From assembly GCF_003576245.1 (NCBI RefSeq), contig NZ_QWGA01000003.1, forward strand, positions 1,178,001-1,242,000: DNA of 64,000 nt, in the 5' to 3' direction. Source of the stretch: Henriciella algicola (lineage in GTDB: Bacteria; Pseudomonadota; Alphaproteobacteria; Caulobacterales; Hyphomonadaceae). A program made the translations under genes and the position numbers. The notes beneath the pieces are model-generated. The model saw only the letters and a program-made list of their open reading frames with translations, was not told the DNA's origin and did no database searches. Shown piece by piece: positions 28,292-36,990 of this stretch (the first letter of the stretch is position 1; the number at the start of each line of letters is the position of its first letter).

Positions 28292-28337
28292 CTTAGGCAA
28301 GCTGTCAGCGGCAAAAGCCGCATGGCTGAGGTGTCGT

Positions 28338-29357
28338 CTAGGCGGCGAGGACGCCGCGCTTGATCAGCTCTTCAGCGATCTGGACGGTGTTGAGAGCTGC
28401 ACCCTTGCGGAGGTTGTCGGCAACCACCCAGAGCGACAGGCCGTGCTCGACCGTATTGTCGACGCGGATGCGTGAAACGAACGTGTCCCATTCGCCCTTA
28501 CACTCAACCGGCGTGATATACTGGTCTTCTTCGGGGTTATCGATGACCTGGACGCCATCGAAATTGCGGAGCGCCTCGCGCGCCTGTTCGGGCGTGATCG
28601 CCTCTTCAAACTCGATGTTCACGCTTTCGGAGTGACCGACAAAGACCGGCACGCGTACGCAGGTGACCGTGAGCTTGATGTTCGGGTCGATCATCTTGTG
28701 GGTCTCGTTCCACATCTTGGCTTCTTCGTCGGTGAAGCCGTCTTCGCGGAAAGAGCCGATCATCGGGATCGCGTTGAAAGCGATCTGGCGCGGATATTCT
28801 TCAGGCTCTGGCGCATCGTTCACGAAGATGCCCTTGGTCTGGTTCCAGAGCTCATCCATGCCGGCTTTGCCCGAGCCGGACACCGACTGATAGGTCGAGA
28901 CGACGACGCGCTTGATCTTTGCGGCATCGTGCAGTGGCTTCAGCGCCATGACGAGCTGCGCCGTGGAGCAGTTCGGATTGGCGATGATCATCTTCTTGTC
29001 ATAGCCGAGCACGTCTTCGCCGTTCACTTCCGGCACAACGAGCGGGACGTCAGGGTCCATGCGCCAGGCAGACGAGTTGTCGATGACGATCGCGCCCTGC
29101 TTGCCAATCTTCTCGGCCCATTCTTTCGACAGGGAGCCGCCAGCCGACATCAGGACCACGTCGACTTTGGAGAAGTCAAAATCGTCCAGCACTTCGCATT
29201 TCAGGGTCTTGTCGCCATAGCTCACTTCGCGGCCTTTCGAGCGGCGCGAGGCGAGGGCATAGACTTCAGCAGCGGGGAAATCGCGCTCGTCCATGATGTT
29301 GAGAAGTTCGCGGCCCACATTACCGGTGGCGCCAACGATTGCGACTTTGATAGCCAT
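28338..29357 (-). CDS. asd: Aspartate-semialdehyde dehydrogenase
   Basis: A 339-residue NADP-dependent dehydrogenase that makes aspartate semialdehyde, the branch point for lysine/DAP, threonine and methionine. GATGNVGRELL binds the nucleotide, Cys130 in NPNCSTAQL is the nucleophile, and STYQSVSGSGKAG is conserved. The start is ATG 29357. It lies downstream of leuB in the usual alphaproteobacterial leu region, but 0.7 kb and a plus-strand gene separate the two, so it has its own promoter. Confidence 0.96.
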   Translation of the reverse strand: MAIKVAIVGATGNVGRELLNIMDERDFPAAEVYALASRRSKGREVSYGDKTLKCEVLDDFDFSKVDVVLMSAGGSLSKEWAEKIGKQGAIVIDNSSAWRMDPDVPLVVPEVNGEDVLGYDKKMIIANPNCSTAQLVMALKPLHDAAKIKRVVVSTYQSVSGSGKAGMDELWNQTKGIFVNDAPEPEEYPRQIAFNAIPMIGSFREDGFTDEEAKMWNETHKMIDPNIKLTVTCVRVPVFVGHSESVNIEFEEAITPEQAREALRNFDGVQVIDNPEEDQYITPVECKGEWDTFVSRIRVDNTVEHGLSLWVVADNLRKGAALNTVQIAEELIKRGVLAA

Positions 29358-29554
29358 AGTTTTTCCTTTCGCGATGCCCGCTCATTTAACGCCAAGCGGG
29401 CTTTCGTCCAATCAGATGATTGATCGCTGGACGGATCACAGCAATTCGAAGGAAAGAGCGCCCCGCCAGCCTTGATTTGAAAGGCATGTAGTGCACGACT
29501 GGGGCGGATTCAGGGTGGGAGCTGCAATCGCTCTGTGATGAGAGGTGAAACACC

Positions 29555-29926
29555 GTGATCGAAGACCTGATCGGCCAATATATCCGCAGCTATAATGCGC
29601 GCGATATCGAGGGCATGCTCGACTGCGTCACCGAAGACGTGGTGTTCGAGAACATCTCCAATCACGGGCAGACGATGAAATTTGAAGGACGCGACAAGAT
29701 GCGCGAAGTTGCCGAGCTGTCTGGCCGGGCCTTCTCCTATCGCCGTCAGAAACTGATCAGCCTCGTCATCGGGGATGGGCGGGCAGCTGCCGAGATCGAG
29801 TTTGAGGGCAAGGCTGCGGTGGATCTGCCAAATGGATGCAAGGCAGGCGAGACGATCAAGATCCGCGGTGCGAGCTTTTTTGAGTTTCGCGGCCAGCTGA
29901 TGTGCCGGATTGCGGATTATAGTTGA
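29555..29926 (+). CDS. SnoaL-like / NTF2 family protein
   Basis: A 123-residue cone-shaped NTF2-like protein: IGQYIRSYNARDIEGMLDCVTEDVVFENISN is the typical opening helix-turn pattern of the SnoaL/ketosteroid isomerase-like family. No substrate can be named. The start is GTG 29555 with GAGAGGTG eight bases upstream. It is isolated between minus-strand asd and leuB and is followed by hairpin repeats. Confidence 0.8.
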   Translation: MIEDLIGQYIRSYNARDIEGMLDCVTEDVVFENISNHGQTMKFEGRDKMREVAELSGRAFSYRRQKLISLVIGDGRAAAEIEFEGKAAVDLPNGCKAGETIKIRGASFFEFRGQLMCRIADYS

Positions 29927-29948
29927 GGGGGGTGGGTCCTCCCACATC

Positions 29949-30060
29949 CGTCATCCCCGATGGCTTCAGCCATCTGGGGATCCTATCCCCTTGGACGGTG
30001 CGCGAGTGGCAAGCTCGGAGGATGGACTCTCAGATGAGCTGCGCTCATCGAGAGTGACGC
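29949..30060. repeat. Paired hairpin (REPIN-like) element, copy B
   Basis: The left hairpin is ATCCCC-GATGGC-TTCA-GCCATC-T-GGGGAT (29953-29981). The right, inverted hairpin is ACTCTC-A-GATGAGC-TGC-GCTCATC-GAGAGT (30026-30055). The outer flanks are CGTCA and TGACG, and the inner flanks CCTATCCCC and GGATGGA. The spacer shares CGGTGCGCGAG with copy A. It fills the space between the SnoaL-like gene and the convergent leuB stop and may terminate both. Confidence 0.75.
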
Positions 30061-30083
30061 CTCACTGGATTGCCCCACCAGAC

Positions 30084-31139
30084 CTAAAGACAGTCGATGA
30101 TCGCGTCGGTCATGGCGGTGGTGGAGAGGTCGCCGCCGAGGTCGCGCGTGCGGGCGCCGGCCTCGAGCGCGCGGCCGACAGCTGCCATGATCCGGTCGGC
30201 TGAATCCGGGCGGGCCAGCGACCAGCGTAGCGCCATCTCCAGCGACAGGATCGCGGCGCATGGATTGGCGATACCCTGGCCTGCAATGTCGGGGGCCGAG
30301 CCATGCACAGGTTCAAACAGGCCTGGCGTGCCTTCAGTGCCGAGGCTTGCCGATGGCAGCATGCCGATGGAGCCGGTCAGCATAGCGGCGGCGTCAGACA
30401 GAAGATCGCCGAACAGATTGTCAGCCAGGATGACGTCGAACTGTTTCGGGGCGCGCACCAGCTCCATTGCGCAGGCATCGGCGAGCATGTGGGACAGCTC
30501 AACGCCGCCTCCATGCGTTTTATGGACTGTGGTGACTTCTTGGCGCCAGAACTGGCCGCTTTCCATGACATTGGCCTTGTCGACCGAACAGACCCGGCCG
30601 GCGCGGCCGCGGGCGATCTCCAGCGCGACGCGCGTGACGCGTTCAACTTCTGGCGCTGTGTAGACCGACATGTCGAAGCCGCGGCGCACACCGTTCGCGT
30701 CGGTTTCGATACCGCGTGGCTCACCGAAATAGACGCCCGAAGTCAGTTCACGCACGATCATGATGTCGAGGCCTTCGACGCGGTCGCGCTTCAGGCTGGA
30801 GGCATCGACGAGAGCGCCGAAACAGTAGGCGGGGCGTAGGTTTGCGAAAACGTCCAGACCCTTGCGCAGGCCCAGAAGTCCGGCCTCCGGACGCTTATCG
30901 CGAGCGACATCGGCCCATTTAGGTCCGCCAACCGCACCGAGGAGGATCGCGTCGACAGATTTGGCGCGGTCGAGCGCAGCGCCCGTAAGCGGTACGCCGT
31001 GCTTGTCGATGGAGGCGCCTCCGACAAGATCCTCTTCAATAGCGACATCCGGCGCGACGAGCTGGCAAATGCGCTGGGCGGCTGCGGTCACTTCGGGGCC
31101 AATGCCATCGCCAGGCAAGAGAAGCAGGGTCTGTTTCAT
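30084..31139 (-). CDS. leuB: 3-isopropylmalate dehydrogenase
   Basis: A 351-residue NAD-dependent decarboxylating dehydrogenase of leucine synthesis. [12 protein letters not shown] at the N-terminus, [25 protein letters not shown] and [14 protein letters not shown] are family motifs. It is slightly shorter than the usual 358-370 residues. The start is ATG 31139. It is the last gene of the leuC-leuD-leuB unit, 53 nt after leuD. Confidence 0.95.
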   Translation of the reverse strand: MKQTLLLLPGDGIGPEVTAAAQRICQLVAPDVAIEEDLVGGASIDKHGVPLTGAALDRAKSVDAILLGAVGGPKWADVARDKRPEAGLLGLRKGLDVFANLRPAYCFGALVDASSLKRDRVEGLDIMIVRELTSGVYFGEPRGIETDANGVRRGFDMSVYTAPEVERVTRVALEIARGRAGRVCSVDKANVMESGQFWRQEVTTVHKTHGGGVELSHMLADACAMELVRAPKQFDVILADNLFGDLLSDAAAMLTGSIGMLPSASLGTEGTPGLFEPVHGSAPDIAGQGIANPCAAILSLEMALRWSLARPDSADRIMAAVGRALEAGARTRDLGGDLSTTAMTDAIIDCL

Positions 31140-31192
31140 GGATCGTCTCCACAGGCCGCAGATGCGGCCAGATTACGTGATTTCAGAAAGGC

Positions 31193-31825
31193 TCAGGCGC
31201 GCGAGCGGGGTAGCCAGGGTGTTTCGTGTGAGCGGCGCGCTTCGAAGGCATCGATTGACGATGCGGCCTGAAGCGTCTGGCCGATATCATCAAGTCCTTC
31301 CAAGAGACTCTGCTTCCGGCCGGGCTCAATATTGAAGTAAATCTCGGCCCCATCTGGCGTCGTGATGACCTGCTGCACAAGATCGACGGTGAAGCGATGA
31401 TTGGCGCCGCCCGTCTGGGCCGCGAGCGCCCCACAGACCTCGATCGGCAGCGCGATGGGCAGGATGCCGTTCTTGTAGCAGTTATTGTGGAAGATGTCGG
31501 CGAATGAGGGGGCGATAACGCAGGTGATGCCCTGGTCCAGCAGCGCCCACGGTGCGTGCTCACGCGATGAACCACAGCCAAAATTGTCGCCCGCAATCAA
31601 AATGCCTGCATTCTGGTGCGCAGGCTGGTTGAGGACGAAGTCCGGATCAGGACTACCGTCTGCCTTGGTCTTGAGTTCATAAAACAGACCCGTAGACAGA
31701 CCCTCGCGTTCCGTGGTTTTCAGGAACTGCTTCGGAATGATCATGTCCGTATCGACATTCGCCATGAGCCGTCCCTTGTCAGTGAGGGCCGCAGCGGTCG
31801 AGGTGAGCGTGGTGAAAGCTTTCAT
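31193..31825 (-). CDS. leuD: 3-isopropylmalate dehydratase small subunit
   Basis: A 210-residue small subunit of isopropylmalate isomerase. [15 protein letters not shown] and [17 protein letters not shown] are the aconitase swivel-domain hallmarks. It pairs with LeuC, encoded 1.3 kb upstream. Nine bases separate it from the VOC gene that precedes it, which indicates co-transcription. The start is ATG 31825. Confidence 0.96.
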   Translation of the reverse strand: MKAFTTLTSTAAALTDKGRLMANVDTDMIIPKQFLKTTEREGLSTGLFYELKTKADGSPDPDFVLNQPAHQNAGILIAGDNFGCGSSREHAPWALLDQGITCVIAPSFADIFHNNCYKNGILPIALPIEVCGALAAQTGGANHRFTVDLVQQVITTPDGAEIYFNIEPGRKQSLLEGLDDIGQTLQAASSIDAFEARRSHETPWLPRSRA

Positions 31826-31834
31826 GAGCCTGTT

Positions 31835-32689
31835 CTAATCGCTGGAGTGGGCGATGAACAAGGTGGGGACGCCCAGAGTCTTGGCCTTTACGGTAAAGAC
31901 TTGCGTTCCGGGCTTGCGGCCTTTGCGCACGTCAGAGGTTTCGATGCCAGCTTTTGCCAGACGGGCATGCGCCGCCTCAATGTCGCGAACGGTCCAGGTG
32001 AGGCCCCAGATGTGATCATTGTCGGCAGGGTCTGCTGTCTCGTCCAGCCGGTTGATAATTTCGAGGGTCAGGCCGCCGGTGCGGAAGAAGAGGAAGCGCG
32101 TCTTCCATTGCTCTGCCGTGCGGTCGAGGCGAAGGTCGAGCCCAAGCCTCGCACCATAGGTGGCGGCGGCGCGGTCAGGATTGGGCGTGTTGATCACCAC
32201 ATGGTCCAGAGAGTAGACGCAAGCTCCATCCACGTTTGCCACGATACTGTCGAATTCGGGCTGCATGACAAAGGTCTTGATGCCAGCCACGGCGTCGTCG
32301 CTGCACCGAAACCGCTTCCAGTTCCGGTGTGCCCCAGTTTCCAGATGCGTGCTCTCCCCGGGCTGTATGGCATCGGGTTGGAGGCCGCGCCGGGTGAAAA
32401 GCCTGTGAGCCTCGGCGATGTCATCTGTGCGAAAGGCGAGACTGGTAAGGGTGGCCCCGGCGGCAATCAGCTCTCGCAGGCGCGGGGGTGCGCCCGCGTC
32501 GCCATCGGGGGCCATAAGTTCAAGTGCGGTATTGTCGACGCGGAAAAGCGAGGTCGCTGCGCCGCCTGAGGTAGCGCGCCAGTCTGGCGCGCGTCCGAGA
32601 AGGTCTGTGTAGGCTTTGGTGCCGGTCTCTATGTCACCGCAAAGGAGAACCAGGTGGTCGATCGCGGTCAGCGGGCCGGCACCAGACAT
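31835..32689 (-). CDS. VOC family (glyoxalase-like) protein
   Basis: A 284-residue protein with two vicinal-oxygen-chelate modules. The first opens AIDHLVLLCGDIETGTKAY and the second SLDHVVINTPNPDRAAATYG around residue 150; His and Glu metal ligands are present in both halves. This layout is shared with glyoxalase-like, PF13468-type and dioxygenase-like proteins; the substrate is unknown. It sits seven bases after a small secreted protein gene and nine before leuD, so it is embedded in the leu operon. The start is ATG 32689. Confidence 0.85.
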   Translation of the reverse strand: MSGAGPLTAIDHLVLLCGDIETGTKAYTDLLGRAPDWRATSGGAATSLFRVDNTALELMAPDGDAGAPPRLRELIAAGATLTSLAFRTDDIAEAHRLFTRRGLQPDAIQPGESTHLETGAHRNWKRFRCSDDAVAGIKTFVMQPEFDSIVANVDGACVYSLDHVVINTPNPDRAAATYGARLGLDLRLDRTAEQWKTRFLFFRTGGLTLEIINRLDETADPADNDHIWGLTWTVRDIEAAHARLAKAGIETSDVRKGRKPGTQVFTVKAKTLGVPTLFIAHSSD

Positions 32690-32696
32690 GGATTGC

Positions 32697-33017
32697 CTAT
32701 TCCTCTGCCGCGATCACGGTCGCGGTGCCGCTCGCGCCGTTGTCGCCGGTATAGGCGGAGGCGTGGCCAACTTCATTGCCCGGATCTGCGAAGGTCAGGC
32801 AGCCATTATAGGCGTCGCTCTCGATACACATTTTCGAGGAGGCTTCGTCATAGGTGTAGGTGCCGTTCCCGGCCGCAGATGTCATCGTGCCATCATCGTG
32901 GAAGACGGCTTCCTGATCATTTCCGCTGTCGCTATCGAACTTGATCGTGATCGAGCCCGCAAAAGCTGGCGCGGCGCAGATCGACATGGCCGCAAGGGCA
33001 AGTGCTGTACGTTTCAT
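32697..33017 (-). CDS. Small secreted hypothetical protein
   Basis: A 106-residue protein with a clean signal peptide (AAPAFA/GS cleavage near residue 20). The mature domain is acidic and beta-rich, with two Cys (KMCIESDAYNGCL) probably disulfide-bonded. I do not recognise the family, although the DDGTMTSAAGNGTYTY pattern recalls small lipocalin- or YceI-like beta sheets. The start is ATG 33017 with GGAGGAAACC upstream, an excellent ribosome binding site. It is located between leuC and the VOC gene. Confidence 0.7.
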   Translation of the reverse strand: MKRTALALAAMSICAAPAFAGSITIKFDSDSGNDQEAVFHDDGTMTSAAGNGTYTYDEASSKMCIESDAYNGCLTFADPGNEVGHASAYTGDNGASGTATVIAAEE

Positions 33018-33119
33018 GGTTTCCTCCGAAGTTATGAGCTTTTTTGTACTCTATTAACCAAGAGGATTAGGTGGCCCCTGCGGCAAGCGCAAGAAAAAGC
33101 GCCGCTGGTATGGCGAGGC

Positions 33120-34517
33120 CTACCCGATCACGCCGGTAATCGCGGCGCGGGCGGCGAGGGTGGGGCTCATCAGGTGAGTGCGACCGCCGCGGCCCTGGCG
33201 ACCTTCGAAGTTGCGGTTCGAGGTTGAGGCGCAGCGCTCGCCCGGGGCGAGGATGTCGGGGTTCATGCCGAGACACATGGAGCAGCCCGGCTCACGCCAT
33301 TCGAAACCGGCTTCTATGAAGACGCGGTCCAGACCTTCTGCTTCGGCCTGCGCCCGCACAAGCCCGGAGCCCGGAACGACCATGGCCCGAACGTTGTCGG
33401 CGACCTTCGACCCGGAAGCGACGCGCGCAGCCTCCCGCAAATCTTCGATACGCGAATTGGTACAAGAGCCGATAAAGACGCGCTGGACTGGCGTGCCGGC
33501 GATAGGCGCGCCCGGAGCAAGGTCCATATAATGGAGTGCGCGTTCGATGGCTGCCTTCCGGACGGGATCTGTAATGATGGCGGGGTCCGGCGTATTTCCC
33601 GAGAGAGGAATTGCCTGCTCAGGACTGGTCCCCCAGGTGACGGTTGGCTCGACGTCTTCGCCGCGAATTTCGACGATGCGATCCCACTGGGCGTCATCAT
33701 CGGAATAGAGGGTCTCCCAATAAGACTTAGCGACATCCCAAGCCCCGGCTTTGGGGGCTGCGGGCCGACCTTTCATGTAGGCGTATGTGGTGTCATCTGG
33801 CGCGATCAGACCAGCGCGTGCGCCGCCCTCGATCGAGAGGTTGCAGAGCGTCATTCGCCCTTCCATGGAAAGCGCGCGAACCGCTTCGCCGCGATACTCC
33901 ATCACATGGCCTGTGCCGCCCGCCGTACCAATGATTGAAATTAGGTGGAGGGCGAGATCCTTGGCGGTGACGCCTTCTTTGAGCTGGCCGCTGACCTCAA
34001 TTGCCATATTGCGCGACTTCCGGGTGCGGAGCGTTTGCGTCGCGAGGACGTGCTCGACCTCTGATGTGCCGATGCCATGGGCAAGCGCGCCGAAAGCGCC
34101 ATGCGTCGATGTGTGGCTGTCTCCGCAGACAATGGTCATGCCGGGTTGGGTACGTCCCTGTTCAGGGCCGACAACGTGAACGATGCCGTTGCGGACATCG
34201 CCCATCGGGTAAAATTCGATGCCATGCTCGGCGACATTGCGCGAGAGCGCAGAAAGCTGGTTGCGAGCCGCTTCATCGCGCACGCCATCCAGACCGGCCG
34301 CCTGGTTTTCCGTCGGTGTGTTATGATCTGCGACCGCGAGGGTGAGTTCAGGCCGGCGCACCTTACGCCCGTTTGCCTTCAGGCCGGAAAAGGCCTGCGG
34401 GGTCGTTACCTCATGAATGAGGTGGAGATCGATATAGATGAGCGCGTCGCCACTCGCGGCGTCGGTGTCCACGAGGTGGGCGTCCCAGATCTTGTCGTAA
34501 AGTGTCTTGCCCGGCAT
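33120..34517 (-). CDS. leuC: 3-isopropylmalate dehydratase large subunit
   Basis: A 465-residue aconitase-family protein with the [4Fe-4S] ligands in IGSCTNSR (about 345) and [12 protein letters not shown] (about 405). [26 protein letters not shown] is conserved. With LeuD it isomerises 2-isopropylmalate to 3-isopropylmalate. [16 protein letters not shown] at ATG 34517 is the family start; the open frame runs further to 34553. It is the first leu gene on this strand. Confidence 0.96.
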   Translation of the reverse strand: MPGKTLYDKIWDAHLVDTDAASGDALIYIDLHLIHEVTTPQAFSGLKANGRKVRRPELTLAVADHNTPTENQAAGLDGVRDEAARNQLSALSRNVAEHGIEFYPMGDVRNGIVHVVGPEQGRTQPGMTIVCGDSHTSTHGAFGALAHGIGTSEVEHVLATQTLRTRKSRNMAIEVSGQLKEGVTAKDLALHLISIIGTAGGTGHVMEYRGEAVRALSMEGRMTLCNLSIEGGARAGLIAPDDTTYAYMKGRPAAPKAGAWDVAKSYWETLYSDDDAQWDRIVEIRGEDVEPTVTWGTSPEQAIPLSGNTPDPAIITDPVRKAAIERALHYMDLAPGAPIAGTPVQRVFIGSCTNSRIEDLREAARVASGSKVADNVRAMVVPGSGLVRAQAEAEGLDRVFIEAGFEWREPGCSMCLGMNPDILAPGERCASTSNRNFEGRQGRGGRTHLMSPTLAARAAITGVIG

Positions 34518-34607
34518 GTCAGAGCGGCCTCCTGCTGCGCCGCAAAAGACCATGTGGGGCAGGGGATGACAAGACCGTCCGCCACGTCGGCCATTGCAAT
34601 ATCAGGC

Positions 34608-34639
34608 AAAAGAAAAGGGCCAGCTCATCGAGCTGGCCC
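34608..34639 (-). terminator. Intrinsic terminator of the tandem-repeat protein gene
   Basis: On the minus strand, perfect 10-bp stem GGGCCAGCTC / GAGCTGGCCC with a tiny loop, followed by TTTTCTTTT. It lies 30 nt after the stop at 34669 and isolates the repeat gene from leuC. Confidence 0.88.
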
Positions 34640-34668
34640 GTTCCGGGTGTTTCTGGTTCAGGCTTGAC

Positions 34669-36069
34669 CTAGCAAGGGCAACCTGGGCCGACGTTCAGGA
34701 CCACCAGAGAAGCGCGCTGCGTCTCATAACGGGTCGGTGCGACGACGGTCTCAACCTGGCCACGGACGCGGCGGTATTCGATCGGCTGGACGATACGACG
34801 CTCGACCGGCTGGATCACGTTACGCTGGGTCACCGCTTCGAAATAGGATTCGGTGTACTCTTCGCGATACTCCTCGGTGACCTGCGGGATGTAGTTCACC
34901 TGGGTCTGAGGAATTGGCTCAGCTTCGACGCGGCCTGGAAGATACTCTTCCTGATAGATCGTGTCGCGGACGATGGTTTCGGTCTGCGGACGAAGCACGC
35001 GGCGCTCGATTGGCTGGATCGTCGTGACAACAACCGGCTGGACCACATTGCGCGTAACCTGGTCGACATAGACGTCTTCAACTTCGAGGACGGTACGCTC
35101 GGTCACCTGCGGAATGATCTGCTCGGTGATCTGTGGTGCCTGTTCCGTTTCGACGCGAACTGGAAGACGCTCTTCTTCGTAGCGGGTCGCTGCGGTGACG
35201 GTTTCAGTCGTACCGCGGAGGATACGGCGCTCAACCGGCTGGATCATCGTGCGGACGACTGGCTGGTACACGTCGCGGCGGGTGACAGCATCGACATAGG
35301 TGTCGGTGTACTCATCGCGGGTGACTTCCGTCAGATCCTGAACAACGTTCTCGATGACCTGTGGAACTTCGTCCTGCTCGACACGAACCGGTGCGCGGAC
35401 CGTCTCGTAACGGGTGTCAGCGGTGATCGTCTCGGTGCGAGGACGCGTGATGCGGCGCTGGACCGGAACGATCGTGGTGCGTTCGATCGGCTGGGTGATC
35501 TCACGGCGGGTCACGACGTCGTAATAAGTCTCGGTTGCTTCCTCGACATATTCTTCGGTCACGTCCGTGGTGATGTTTTCCTGGACGGCAGGAACTTCGT
35601 CCTGCTCAACACGGACTGGAAGGTACTCTTCCTCATATACCGTGTCTTCGGTCACTTCTTCGACGCGTGGGCGAACAATGCGGCGCTCGATCGGCTGGAT
35701 GAGCGTGCGCTCGACCGGCTGGACAATCTCGCGGCGGGTCACGGCGTCAAAATAGGTCGTCGTTTCTTCGAACTCGGTGTTCTCGGTCACGCGCTCTTCG
35801 ACGTTTTCACAGCAGAGAACGCTGTCGATCGCCTGCTGCTCACCACCGAGGTAGCGAACATCAGCGCCGCCGGACGTGCCGCTTTGCTGGATGATTTCAC
35901 GAACCTGAGCATCTGTGAGGACGCGTTCGTCGGTTGCGGAACCAGCTGAAGAGTAACGCTCTCCAACCGCTTCATTGTCCCATGTGCCCGCTTCGCCATC
36001 GGCGTGGGCAGCGAGGGGGAGTGCAGCCAAGGCAACGACACCCACCATCAGTTTCTTGCTAAGTTTCAT
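34669..36069 (-). CDS. Secreted protein of 76-residue Val/Pro/Glu/Arg tandem repeats
   Basis: A 466-residue protein that I do not recognise. The signal peptide is residues 1-23 (LPLAAHA). A non-repeat head follows with a Cys pair, VLCCENV (86-87). Then come five repeats starting at residues 107, 183, 259, 335 and 410, with spacing 76, 76, 76 and 75; the fifth is cut short. Consensus core: DAVTRRxIxQPVERTxIQPIERRIxRP, then ETxTxDTRYEEExLPVRVE and a VTEExxEExTETY tail. The protein ends GPGCPC. The alternating Val/Pro/charged pattern recalls alveolin repeats of protist cortex proteins, but that is only resemblance. It is monocistronic, flanked by terminators and inserted between rplS and leuC. 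The start is ATG 36069 with AAGGTGGA upstream. Likely periplasmic, perhaps structural. Confidence 0.9.
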   Translation of the reverse strand: MKLSKKLMVGVVALAALPLAAHADGEAGTWDNEAVGERYSSAGSATDERVLTDAQVREIIQQSGTSGGADVRYLGGEQQAIDSVLCCENVEERVTENTEFEETTTYFDAVTRREIVQPVERTLIQPIERRIVRPRVEEVTEDTVYEEEYLPVRVEQDEVPAVQENITTDVTEEYVEEATETYYDVVTRREITQPIERTTIVPVQRRITRPRTETITADTRYETVRAPVRVEQDEVPQVIENVVQDLTEVTRDEYTDTYVDAVTRRDVYQPVVRTMIQPVERRILRGTTETVTAATRYEEERLPVRVETEQAPQITEQIIPQVTERTVLEVEDVYVDQVTRNVVQPVVVTTIQPIERRVLRPQTETIVRDTIYQEEYLPGRVEAEPIPQTQVNYIPQVTEEYREEYTESYFEAVTQRNVIQPVERRIVQPIEYRRVRGQVETVVAPTRYETQRASLVVLNVGPGCPC

Positions 36070-36356
36070 TCCACCTTCCCCATTTCTGACCCCACCGGCC
36101 AACTAAAGGATATTCAAGTTGCCCGAATGCCCTCGGGACCGTTGTTGATACGCCATAAATTATGACGTCGCTCATTTCGTATACGAAACGGTAATCTTGA
36201 AACCAACTAGATTCCCTTCGCACGCGAGCAAGTCCTTGAAAAACACTGTCCCAGAAGAGGAATTTGTGGCTTTCGCGGCCTGCTTGTCCACAGCTTTGCA
36301 AGCCATATGCCGTAGTGTTACGGGGGTATACGCGAAAAGTGTTGCAGCCAGAACAC
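36070..36356 (-). promoter_or_regulatory. Upstream region of the repeat-protein gene
   Basis: No gene is seen in this spacer. It must hold the promoter of the repeat-protein gene, since the rplS terminator lies just upstream. A perfect 14-bp palindrome, TTTCGTATACGAAA, sits at 36175-36188, about 106 nt before the start codon, and could be an operator. The region is AT-richer than its surroundings. No convincing -35/-10 pair can be assigned by eye. Confidence 0.4.
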
Positions 36357-36383
36357 AAAAACCCCGCAACTTTCGTTGCGGGG
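36357..36383 (-). terminator. Intrinsic terminator of trmD-rplS
   Basis: On the minus strand, 9-bp stem CCCCGCAAC / GTTGCGGGG with a GAAA tetraloop, then TTTTTG. It lies 29 nt after the rplS stop. Confidence 0.9.
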
Positions 36384-36411
36384 TCTAAAAATTACCAAAT
36401 TTTAGGAAATT

Positions 36412-36990
36412 CTACTGCTCGGAGGTGCTTTCGCCCTCTGCCGCATCATTTTCAGCGGCTGCAGCTTCTGCCTCGGCGGCCGCTGCTTCAGCTTCTGCGG
36501 CCTTGCGCTTGGCTTCTTCCGCCTCTGCGCGATCCTTTGCAGCCTGCTCACGGCGGGCAGCTTTCTGCTCGACGCGCTGACGCTTGCGCTCGGTCTTGGA
36601 CACGGTGACCTCGGTGGTCTCCATGCCGTGGCCGGAGGTGCGCTCTGCGATACGTGCAGACTTACCGCGCAGGTTGCGCAGGTAGTAAAGCTTCGCACGG
36701 CGCACGCGGCCCTTGCGCTTGACTTCAATGCTCTCGATCATCGGGGAGACGACCGGGAAAACGCGCTCGACACCTTCACCGAAGGAAATCTTGCGGACCG
36801 TGAAGTTCTCGTTCACGCCTTTGCCGGCGCGTGCGATGCAGACGCCTTCGAAACGCTGGACGCGTTCACGGTCGCCTTCGCGAATGCGCACATTCACAGA
36901 CACGGTATCGCCAGGAGAGAAATCCGGGATTTCCTTGCCTGAAGTGACGCGTGCCACTTCTTCAGCTTCGAGCTGTTCAATCATGTTCAT
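36412..36990 (-). CDS. rplS: 50S ribosomal protein L19 with C-terminal extension
   Basis: A 192-residue L19. Residues 1-120 are the standard protein, which bridges the subunits ([46 protein letters not shown]-like [11 protein letters not shown]). Residues from about 125 on are an extra tail rich in Ala, Glu, Lys and Arg that ends acidic (GESTSEQ). Typical L19 is 115-130 residues. The tail looks helical and solvent-exposed. The first codon lies 14 bases inside the trmD 3' end, so translation is coupled. A terminator follows. Confidence 0.96.
   Translation of the reverse strand: MNMIEQLEAEEVARVTSGKEIPDFSPGDTVSVNVRIREGDRERVQRFEGVCIARAGKGVNENFTVRKISFGEGVERVFPVVSPMIESIEVKRKGRVRRAKLYYLRNLRGKSARIAERTSGHGMETTEVTVSKTERKRQRVEQKAARREQAAKDRAEAEEAKRKAAEAEAAAAEAEAAAAENDAAEGESTSEQ

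Noticed and set aside
33018-33119. CtrA half-site TTAACCA near 33053 and similar TTAACG motifs near 38383 and 61026
   Set aside because: No full TTAA-N7-TTAA site was seen and single half-sites are expected by chance.
34669-35760. Regular 228-bp repeats considered as a CRISPR or satellite array
   Set aside because: The repeats are in frame, diverge mainly at the codon level and encode a continuous signal-peptide protein. No 25-40 bp repeat/spacer structure exists.
34594-35949. Plus-strand open frame of 451 codons opposite the repeat-protein gene
   Set aside because: It is a periodic Asp/Leu/Arg mirror of the minus-strand repeats. The minus strand has a signal peptide, a ribosome binding site and a terminator; the plus frame has none.
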